A stretch of 64,000 nucleotides of DNA, taken from positions 124,001 to 188,000 of the forward strand of contig JAFDZS010000015.1 in assembly GCA_018266775.1 (NCBI GenBank), given 5' to 3'. Below the pieces are notes generated by a model, which had not been told where the DNA came from, searched no databases, and was given only the letters and a program-made list of their open reading frames with translations. This stretch comes from Bacteroidota bacterium (lineage in GTDB: Bacteria > Bacteroidota > Bacteroidia > Chitinophagales > Chitinophagaceae). Positions 43,374 to 50,401 of the stretch are shown here, piece after piece. Both the position numbers and the translations under genes were made by a program. Every line of letters starts with the position of its first letter. Positions within the stretch are counted from its first letter, which is position 1.

Positions 43374-43817
43374 ATGTTTGTAAAAAAATATTTTGAAGAA
43401 TTTGAATTGAATGCAGTACGCCAAACCTTTGGGCGAACGGTAACCGAATCCGATATTGTGATCCATGCCGGGCAGTCCGGTGATTTCTTCCCCCATCACA
43501 TGGATGAAGAATGGTGCAAAACACAGCCGTTTAAAAAACGCATTGCACACGGTACGCTGGTGTTCACCATTGCGGTAGGGCTTACCGCAGATGTCATCAA
43601 CGAAGTATCCATGACGTACGGATACGAGCGCCTGCGTTTTGTAAAACCGGTTTTTATTAACGATACCATTAAAGTAACCGTAACCATAAAAGAAAAAAAA
43701 GACCATAAAAAACCTGGCTTTGGCCTGGTAACAGAACTGGTGGAAACCTTTAACCAGCATAATGAACTGGTAATGGTGTGCGAACATATTTTACTGGTGC
43801 ATAAAAAAGAAGGGTAA
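43374..43817 (+). CDS. MaoC family hydratase
   Basis: A 147-residue hot-dog-fold protein of the MaoC/enoyl-CoA hydratase type: GRTVTESDIVIHAGQSGDFFPHHMDEEWCKTQPFKKRIAHGTLVFTIAVGL. The conserved (D/E)xxxxxxxGDxxPxH helix with D and H, and the RIAHGTLV loop, are the hydratase 2 active-site motif. It should add or remove water on an acyl-CoA. Start chosen at the ATG in front of MFVKKYFEEF; the open frame begins earlier with a TTG but those residues have no family counterpart. It leads the plus-strand operon; the gap to the next gene is 3 bases. Confidence 0.88.
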   Translation: MFVKKYFEEFELNAVRQTFGRTVTESDIVIHAGQSGDFFPHHMDEEWCKTQPFKKRIAHGTLVFTIAVGLTADVINEVSMTYGYERLRFVKPVFINDTIKVTVTIKEKKDHKKPGFGLVTELVETFNQHNELVMVCEHILLVHKKEG

Positions 43818-43820
43818 CAG

Positions 43821-44987
43821 ATGCCTGATATAGTATTAAAAGGGATCACATGGGGGCACAGCAGGGGCATCACACCTTTGCAGGCCGCATCGCAGCGTTA
43901 TGGCGAACTGCACCCCGGTATAGAAATACAATGGAAGAAAAGAACCCTGCAGGAATTTGCAGATTTCCCCATAGAAGAACTGACTCATCATTATGACCTG
44001 CTGATTATTGATCATCCCTGGGTGGGTTGTGCTGCAGCCACCAATTGTGTATTGCCGCTGGAGGAATATCTGCCTGAAATATATTTAGAAGACCAGCTTA
44101 ATAACAGTGTTGGTTACTCGCATTTGAGCTATCAATATGGCGGGCACCAATGGGCATTAGCCATAGATGCCGCCACGCCTGCCGCCAGTTACCGGAAAGA
44201 CCTTTTGCAACATCATAATATTGCCATACCCCAAAGGTGGGAAGAAGTAACAGCGCTTGCGCAAAAAGGGAAGGTTGCGGTTCCTGCCATACCCATCGAC
44301 ATGCTTATGAACTTTTACAGTTTTTGTATTGCCTGCGGCAACACACCGTTCAGTAATAAAGAAGAAGTAATTGATGAAGCGACAGGCATTACAGCTATAG
44401 AAATGATGAAGGCATTATACGGACATGTTGATAAAAAAATGTTTCAATACAATCCCATTGCTGTTGCCGAAATGATGACAGCAACTGATGATTACTGGTA
44501 TTGCCCATTTGCGTATGGTTATTCTAATTACTCCCGTAAAGGATATGCTGATAATATTTTGCATTATACAGATGTGATAACCATCAGCGGGAAAAAAATG
44601 CAAACTACTATTGGTGGCACCGGTCTTGCAGTATCAGCAACATCTGCACATAAAACAATTGCACTGGATTTTGCACAATGGATAGTTTCGGGCAATATAC
44701 AATCAACCTTGTATGTACAGCATGGCGGTCAGCCCGGCTATCTTGCTGCATGGAAAGATGCTGAAGCCAATACACTGACCAACGATTACTTTACTTCCGT
44801 TCTCCCCATTATGGAGAATGGCTATATACGGCCGCGGTACAATGGTTACCTGCACTTCCAGGATCATGCCGGAGCACCACTGCATCATTGTATAATGAAC
44901 AATACATCATCACAGAAAGCATTACACGAAATGAATGCGGTATACCGAGCCAGCTTTCTTCACCATAAAAATATTGCAGCCGTATGA
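43821..44987 (+). CDS. Solute-binding-protein-like protein without signal peptide
   Basis: A 388-residue homologue of family 1 extracellular solute-binding proteins of ABC importers: WGHSRGITPLQAASQRYGELHPGIEIQWKKRTLQEF, YDLLIIDHPWVG, LPLEEYLPE and YGGHQWALAIDAATPAASYRKDLLQ are in the usual order for the two-lobed sugar-binding fold. It has no signal peptide, no lipobox and no ABC permease or ATPase nearby. It is translationally linked to the MaoC gene (3-base gap) and CoA-transferase gene (four-base overlap), so the expected role is a cytoplasmic binder or carrier of a substrate handled by these enzymes. This is inference. Confidence 0.75.
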   Translation: MPDIVLKGITWGHSRGITPLQAASQRYGELHPGIEIQWKKRTLQEFADFPIEELTHHYDLLIIDHPWVGCAAATNCVLPLEEYLPEIYLEDQLNNSVGYSHLSYQYGGHQWALAIDAATPAASYRKDLLQHHNIAIPQRWEEVTALAQKGKVAVPAIPIDMLMNFYSFCIACGNTPFSNKEEVIDEATGITAIEMMKALYGHVDKKMFQYNPIAVAEMMTATDDYWYCPFAYGYSNYSRKGYADNILHYTDVITISGKKMQTTIGGTGLAVSATSAHKTIALDFAQWIVSGNIQSTLYVQHGGQPGYLAAWKDAEANTLTNDYFTSVLPIMENGYIRPRYNGYLHFQDHAGAPLHHCIMNNTSSQKALHEMNAVYRASFLHHKNIAAV

Positions 44988-46129
44988 TGAACCTGCCATT
45001 GAAAGGATTGGTGGTGCTGGAATTCAGCCAGTATTTAGCAGGGCCCTCAGCGGGGTTGCGCTTTGCCGACCTTGGCGCAAGGGTGATAAAAATAGAACGC
45101 CCCGGCACAGGGGATGCCGGCAGGAAACTGGCCATAAAAAATTTATGGGTGGATGATAACTCTTTATTATTTCATACCATCAACCGTAATAAAGAAAGTT
45201 ATACAGCCGACCTGAAAAACGAAGCAGACTTTAATGCGGTGAAAAAAATAATCGCAAAGGCAGATGTACTCATTCATAACTTTCGCCCCGGCGTGATGGA
45301 AAAAACCGGGCTGGGTTTTGAAGCGGTAAAACTGATCAATCCCAAAATTATATACGCAGTAATATCAGGTTATGGAAAAGAAGGGCCGTGGAAAGATAAG
45401 CCCGGCCAGGACCTTTTGCTGCAATCCATAACGGGCCTTGCTTATACAACCGGCAACGGACCAAACGGTCCGGTACCATTTGGTATTTCTATTGCAGACA
45501 TTTTATGCGGTGCACAATTGGTGCAGGGCATACTGGCAGCATTGATCAGGCGGCAGAAAAAAAATACAGGGGCATTAATAGAAGTAAGCCTGATGGAATC
45601 CCTTCTCGATTTTCAGTTTGAACTGCTGACCACTTACTACACTAATCACCAGCAACCACAACGCAGCAAAGTAAGCAATGGCCAACCTTTGTTAAGTGCA
45701 CCTTATGGAATATATGAAACCACAGATGGATTTATTGCGATAGCCATGATGGAAATAGCAGTATTGGGCAAAGCAATTGGTTGCAAAGCATTACTGGCTT
45801 TTGAACAGGAGGAAGCTTTTTCCAAAAGGGATATGATCAAACAGGTGTTAGCTGATTTTTTAGTAACGCAAAACACGCAACACTGGTTATCTTTATTGCA
45901 TAATGAAGGCTTATGGGCCATGCCTGTATTGGATTGGGAACAAATGATGCAGCAGGAAGCATATAAAGTATTATCAATGGAACAAAAGATTGTTGCAGCA
46001 ACAAAAGAAATCATAACCACACGTTGCCCGATACGCATCAATGGAAAAATATTATACACAGGAAACGCAGCGCCGCAATTGGGAGAACACAATGAAAAAA
46101 TTACTAACGATTTTGCAGCAGCAGAATAA
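44984..46129 (+). CDS. CaiB/BaiF family CoA-transferase (first)
   Basis: A 381-residue class III CoA-transferase: LKGLVVLEFSQYLAGPSAGLRFADLGARVIKIERPGTGDAGR at the N-terminus, INRNKESYTADLKN, NFRPGVMEKTGLGFE and PGQDLLLQSITGL. The catalytic aspartate should be D172 (SIADILCG). It moves CoA between a carboxylate and an acyl-CoA. The ATG overlaps the stop of the previous gene (ATGATGA). It is closely similar to the next gene over the whole length, so the two probably form a heteromer or act on different acids. Substrate is unknown; sugar acids are a hypothesis. Confidence 0.92.
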   Translation: MMNLPLKGLVVLEFSQYLAGPSAGLRFADLGARVIKIERPGTGDAGRKLAIKNLWVDDNSLLFHTINRNKESYTADLKNEADFNAVKKIIAKADVLIHNFRPGVMEKTGLGFEAVKLINPKIIYAVISGYGKEGPWKDKPGQDLLLQSITGLAYTTGNGPNGPVPFGISIADILCGAQLVQGILAALIRRQKKNTGALIEVSLMESLLDFQFELLTTYYTNHQQPQRSKVSNGQPLLSAPYGIYETTDGFIAIAMMEIAVLGKAIGCKALLAFEQEEAFSKRDMIKQVLADFLVTQNTQHWLSLLHNEGLWAMPVLDWEQMMQQEAYKVLSMEQKIVAATKEIITTRCPIRINGKILYTGNAAPQLGEHNEKITNDFAAAE

Positions 46130-46134
46130 ATAAC

Positions 46135-47298
46135 ATGAACCTATTAAAAGATATTGTGGTGATCGATTTCAGCCAGTTTTTATCTGGCCCTTCGGCTGCA
46201 TTGCGCCTTGCTGATCTTGGCGCACAGGTCATCAAAATTGAACGGCCGGGCACCGGTGATATCTGTCGCCAGTTGTATGTTTCAGACGTAATGATAGAAG
46301 GTGAATCCACCATCTTTCATGCCATCAACCGTAATAAACAAAGTTATGCAGCCGATTTAAAAAACCCTGATGATCTTGCCAAAGTGAAACAACTGCTTAC
46401 GCATGCAGATGTGATGATGCACAACTTTCGCCCCGGTGTAATGGAACGTATCGGACTGGATTATGAAACAGTAAAACAAATTAATCCATCCATTATTTAT
46501 GCAGAAGTAAGTGGCTATGGTAATGAAGGCGAATGGAAAGACTTGCCGGGACAGGACTTGTTGCTTCAGGCCGTATCTGGTTTAACATGGCTCAGCAATA
46601 ACCACAATGAAAGCCCCACGCCAATGGGTGTTGCGGTGGTGGATATAATGGCGGGCACACACATCGCACAGGGAATTCTGGCAACATTATATAAAAGAAC
46701 TATTACCGGCGAAGGTGCATTGGTACAGGTGAGCATGTTTGAAAGTATTTTAGATTTTCAGTTTGAAGTACTAACATCTTACTACAATGATGGCAACCAG
46801 TTGCCTATGCGTGGTGCAGTAAACAGTGCCCATGCTTATATTGCTGCGCCTTATGGCATTTACAAAACAAACGATGGGTATTTGGCTTTGGCAATGAGCG
46901 ATATTTTAACTTTGTCCAGGTTGCTGCAATGCGAACCCCTGCAACAATATGGTAACAGCAATGATTGGTTTAGTAAAAGAGATGAGATCAAGTATATACT
47001 GGCCAATCACTTATTGACCAACAGTACATACTACTGGTTGAGGATACTGGAATCGGCTGATATTTGGTGTGCACCGGTAATGAATTATGATGAACTGGTA
47101 CAGCAGGATGGTTATAAAGTACTGGAAATGGAAATTGTGGTGCATACCAGTAACGGGCTGGATGTAACCACTACAAGATGCCCGATACGGGTAGACGGAA
47201 AAAAATTAGTTTCACAGAAAGGAGCGCCGCAGTTAGGTGAACATAATGCAGCAATAGAACAACAATTTCAACTGGAAAAAATATACCAGGAAAAATAA
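46135..47298 (+). CDS. CaiB/BaiF family CoA-transferase (second)
   Basis: A 387-residue class III CoA-transferase similar to its neighbour (LKDIVVIDFSQFLSGPSAALRLADLGAQVIKIERPGTGDICR, NRNKQSYAADLKN, NFRPGVMERIGLDYE). The predicted catalytic aspartate is D170 (VAVVDIMAG). The main differences lie between about residues 195 and 260, including an extra stretch HAYIAAPYGIYKTNDG and different residues near the substrate pocket. The gap from the first is 5 bases. The duplication is old because conserved blocks are interrupted by many substitutions. Confidence 0.92.
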   Translation: MNLLKDIVVIDFSQFLSGPSAALRLADLGAQVIKIERPGTGDICRQLYVSDVMIEGESTIFHAINRNKQSYAADLKNPDDLAKVKQLLTHADVMMHNFRPGVMERIGLDYETVKQINPSIIYAEVSGYGNEGEWKDLPGQDLLLQAVSGLTWLSNNHNESPTPMGVAVVDIMAGTHIAQGILATLYKRTITGEGALVQVSMFESILDFQFEVLTSYYNDGNQLPMRGAVNSAHAYIAAPYGIYKTNDGYLALAMSDILTLSRLLQCEPLQQYGNSNDWFSKRDEIKYILANHLLTNSTYYWLRILESADIWCAPVMNYDELVQQDGYKVLEMEIVVHTSNGLDVTTTRCPIRVDGKKLVSQKGAPQLGEHNAAIEQQFQLEKIYQEK

Positions 47299-47325
47299 GC
47301 AGCTGCATTATATTTAAGATTGATC

Positions 47326-48177
47326 ATGCCACAAATCATCGACACACATGTTCATGTTTGGGACCTGAAAAAGGCCGGATATCCATGGCTGGATAATGAT
47401 ACTTCCATACTTAAACAAACCTGGAAAATTGAACAGCTCGAAGAAGAACGGGTTGCAGCGGGAATTGATTACGGTATATTAGTACAGGCCAGTGGTAATA
47501 TGGAAGATACCGCGTTGATGTTCGAAACTGCACAACAGGCATCATGGATAAAAGGTATTGTAGCGTGGCTGCCTTTAATGAATCCCAATGCTGCAATGGA
47601 AATACTGGATATACAATTGCAGAAAGAACCATTGTTCAAAGGTGTGCGGCACCAGGTACATGACGAGCCGGATACAAAATGGTTATTACAACCCGCAGTG
47701 ATAGACAGCCTCGCGATACTGGAACAAAACAACATTCCCTTTGATGTGGTGGCCGTTGTACCGGAACATATCGAAACCGCATTGAAGGTGGCAGAACAAT
47801 TACCCGATTTGAAAATGGTATTTGATCATTTAAGTCAGCCACCCATAAAAACAAAAGAACAATTTGGAAGATGGGGCGAATTAATGAAAGCCGCAGCACA
47901 ACATAAAAATTTTTACGCAAAGATATCCGGGTTGGGGACTGCATCCGGTAACTGGACAGAATGGAGCGCCGGTGACGTGAAACCTTATATTGAATTTGCA
48001 CTGGAATATTTTGGTGCAGGCCGTTGTTTTTGCGGCGGCGATTGGCCTGTTTCTTTACTGGCTGGAACTTACCGTAAAGCATGGACGATATATGGTGAAG
48101 TAATAAACAGTTTGTTGAACCAGGAAGAAAGTGAGCAGGTGTTTTATCATAACGCCAAACAATTTTACCAACTTTAA
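47326..48177 (+). CDS. Amidohydrolase family lactonase (L-fucono/L-rhamnono-lactonase type)
   Basis: A 283-residue member of the COG3618/amidohydrolase 2 family: IIDTHVHVWDLKKAGYPWL at the N-terminus with the metal-binding HxH, FKGVRHQVHDEPD, MVFDHLSQPP and FCGGDWPVSLL near the end, carrying the other metal ligands. Members include L-fuconolactonase, L-rhamnono-gamma-lactonase and 2-pyrone-4,6-dicarboxylate hydrolase. The RhaT neighbour and the fucosidase downstream favour a 6-deoxyhexonolactone substrate. Start chosen at the ATG at 47326; the open frame reaches the TTG at 47320, two codons upstream. Confidence 0.88.
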   Translation: MPQIIDTHVHVWDLKKAGYPWLDNDTSILKQTWKIEQLEEERVAAGIDYGILVQASGNMEDTALMFETAQQASWIKGIVAWLPLMNPNAAMEILDIQLQKEPLFKGVRHQVHDEPDTKWLLQPAVIDSLAILEQNNIPFDVVAVVPEHIETALKVAEQLPDLKMVFDHLSQPPIKTKEQFGRWGELMKAAAQHKNFYAKISGLGTASGNWTEWSAGDVKPYIEFALEYFGAGRCFCGGDWPVSLLAGTYRKAWTIYGEVINSLLNQEESEQVFYHNAKQFYQL

Positions 48178-48195
48178 AAACAACGCAGCAGTATC

Positions 48196-49233
48196 ATGGA
48201 ACTGATCAATGGAGTATTATTTCATGCCACAGGAGCTTCCAGCGCTGCGTTATGTTATACCCCGCAAAAACAAGTACACGGCTGGAGCTGGCAAACTTAC
48301 TGGCTGGCGCAGGCTGCAGTATGCTGGCTCATTCTGCCTGTCGTAATGGCATTCATTACCATTCCGCATTTGACTAATGTGTTGCATGAAGCGCCGGCAT
48401 CAGCAATGATCAAATCTTTTTTGCTGGGCATGGCGTATGGCATCGGGGGTACGGCATTTGGCATTGCTATACGCTATGTGGGATTTTCATTAACATATGC
48501 CATTGCTGTAGGCATCAGTTGTGTGTTGGGTACATTGTTGCCACCATTAGTGCATGGAACGTTGGGAGATATGCTGCGAAGTAATGGGGCCGCTTATTTA
48601 AGTACAGGAATAATTTTGGGTGCAGCAGGCATTGGACTATGCGGAATAGCCGGAAGAAAAAAAGAAAAGGATATTGAAAGGCAACAGGAGCAGGCCGGAA
48701 TTTTTTCATTGGCTAAAGGTTTGCCTTTATGTTTACTGGCAGGGGTATTGTCGGCACTCTATGGTTTTTCGTTGGATCAGGGGCAACCTATTGCGGATAT
48801 AGCCAACCGTTACGGCGCAGGAAATTTCCAGGGAAATGTGATTTATATTTTCTCTAATTCAGGTGCATTTGTAACTACGGCATTGTATTGTTTATACCTG
48901 CATCAAAAGGAAAATACGTTGCATGAGTATCGCACTGCTGCAAAAAGTGCTTTGCGGCTGAACTATTTAATGGCAGCGTTAACCGGGCTGATGTGGTACG
49001 GACAATTTTTCTTTTACGGGCTGGGCCATGTACGCATGGGCAATTACAAATTCACCAGTTGGGCCATACACATGATCATGCTCGTACTCTTTAGTACAAT
49101 TGCAGGCCTGGTGATGAAGGAATGGAATAAGTGCAGCAGCAAGACAATTCGTGTGTTGATGCTGGCTTTAACCGTGCTGGTGATTGCGGTACTGATGCTG
49201 ACGTATGGAAATTATTTGGGAGAAGCTAAATAG
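48196..49233 (+). CDS. rhaT: L-rhamnose/proton symporter RhaT family
   Basis: A 345-residue transporter with ten TM helices and the RhaT N-terminal pattern (NGVLFHATGASSAALCYTPQKQVHGWSWQTYWLAQAAVCWLILP), a central charged loop (about 150-165) and a second half with SALYGFSLDQGQPIAD. It imports L-rhamnose or a related 6-deoxy sugar through the inner membrane using the proton gradient. The gap from the lactonase gene is 18 bases. Homologues in Bacteroidota gene clusters also take up L-fucose-type sugars, so specificity is inferred, not shown. Confidence 0.9.
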   Translation: MELINGVLFHATGASSAALCYTPQKQVHGWSWQTYWLAQAAVCWLILPVVMAFITIPHLTNVLHEAPASAMIKSFLLGMAYGIGGTAFGIAIRYVGFSLTYAIAVGISCVLGTLLPPLVHGTLGDMLRSNGAAYLSTGIILGAAGIGLCGIAGRKKEKDIERQQEQAGIFSLAKGLPLCLLAGVLSALYGFSLDQGQPIADIANRYGAGNFQGNVIYIFSNSGAFVTTALYCLYLHQKENTLHEYRTAAKSALRLNYLMAALTGLMWYGQFFFYGLGHVRMGNYKFTSWAIHMIMLVLFSTIAGLVMKEWNKCSSKTIRVLMLALTVLVIAVLMLTYGNYLGEAK

Positions 49234-49344
49234 TATAAAAGTATATAAGGTAAATAAAGTAAGAAGCGTATTTCGGATTTGATGAACTCAAGTCGTGTAA
49301 TTCGAAATAATTCGTGGTAAAGATATTATTCGTAAATCAAATAA

Positions 49345-50391
49345 ATGGCATCAAACATCCCCATATATATCATCGGTGCAGGAGGTATTGTGAATGCTGC
49401 TCATTTACCGGCATATCAAATCGCAGGCTTTAATGTACAGGGTATTACCGATATTGATATGGCCAAAGCAGAAAACACTGCTGAAAAATTCGGTATCCCT
49501 AAAGTATTTTCCAGCGTGGAAGAAATGATGAAACAGGTAACCGGAAAAGTAATTTATGATATTGCAGTGCCAGGTTCGCAGACCATCCCGCTATTACAAC
49601 AGTTGCCCGAAGGTTCGTTTGTATTGTTACAAAAGCCAATGGGCGAATCGTATGCTGAAGCGAAGCAGATACTGAACCTTACCCGGACAAAGAACATGCA
49701 CGCAGCCATCAATTTTCAACTGCGGTATGCGCCATATATTTTGGCGGCAAAGGAACTCATAGCAAAAAACCAGTTAGGCGAACTGAATGATGTGGAGGTA
49801 AACGTAAACGTATACACGCCGTGGAATATCTGGGACTTTTTGATGAAATCCAACCGTGTGGAAATACTGTATCACAGTATCCATTATATTGACCTGGTCA
49901 GGAATCTGCTGGGTAATCCGCAATCGGTTTACGCCAAAACCACCAAACATCCTTCCATGCCGCAACTGGCATCGGTACGCAGCAACATCATCATGAACTA
50001 TGGTGATATGATAAGGGCCAATATTCTTACTAATCATTGTCATAATTACGGTATACCAAAACAACAATCTTACATCAAGATAGAAGGCAGTAAAGGTGCG
50101 GTGGTGATAAACTTTGGGGCACTCATCAATTATCCGCGTGGTGCAGCCGATAGTTTTGAATACGTTTTACTGGAAGAAGGCAAAGAACCGGAATGGAAGA
50201 CGATGGCCATTGAAGGCAGTTGGTTTCCGCATGCATTCATCGGCAGTATGCAGCAGGTGATTATGGCCGCAGAAGGAAAAATTGAACAACCCGATAACAG
50301 TGTGGAAGATGCGATTGATACGATGGCCTGTATGGAGGCGGCGTATTTATCCAGCGAAAAAGGCGGTATTAAATTGAGTGACGTTTTGTAA
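49345..50391 (+). CDS. Gfo/Idh/MocA family oxidoreductase
   Basis: A 348-residue NAD(P)-dependent sugar dehydrogenase. The Rossmann motif is GAGGIVNAAHLPAYQIAGFNVQGITDID and the cofactor-binding lysine-proline element is QKPMGESYAEAK. The alpha/beta C-terminal domain contains NYGDMIRANI and a substrate lysine/histidine region (YHSIHYIDLVRNLLG). Family members oxidise or reduce sugars, inositols and sugar acids. It begins 111 bases after RhaT and 10 bases before the next glycosidase-like gene. An exact substrate cannot be inferred; oxidation of fucose or rhamnose is plausible. Confidence 0.9.
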   Translation: MASNIPIYIIGAGGIVNAAHLPAYQIAGFNVQGITDIDMAKAENTAEKFGIPKVFSSVEEMMKQVTGKVIYDIAVPGSQTIPLLQQLPEGSFVLLQKPMGESYAEAKQILNLTRTKNMHAAINFQLRYAPYILAAKELIAKNQLGELNDVEVNVNVYTPWNIWDFLMKSNRVEILYHSIHYIDLVRNLLGNPQSVYAKTTKHPSMPQLASVRSNIIMNYGDMIRANILTNHCHNYGIPKQQSYIKIEGSKGAVVINFGALINYPRGAADSFEYVLLEEGKEPEWKTMAIEGSWFPHAFIGSMQQVIMAAEGKIEQPDNSVEDAIDTMACMEAAYLSSEKGGIKLSDVL

Positions 50392-50401
50392 TAACTTATC
50401 C

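Noticed and set aside
43293..43787. 164-codon minus-strand open frame
   Set aside because: Shadow of the MaoC gene, which has the hydratase motif on the plus strand.
47636..48082. 148-codon minus-strand open frame
   Set aside because: Lies wholly opposite the lactonase-type gene with strong metal-binding motifs.
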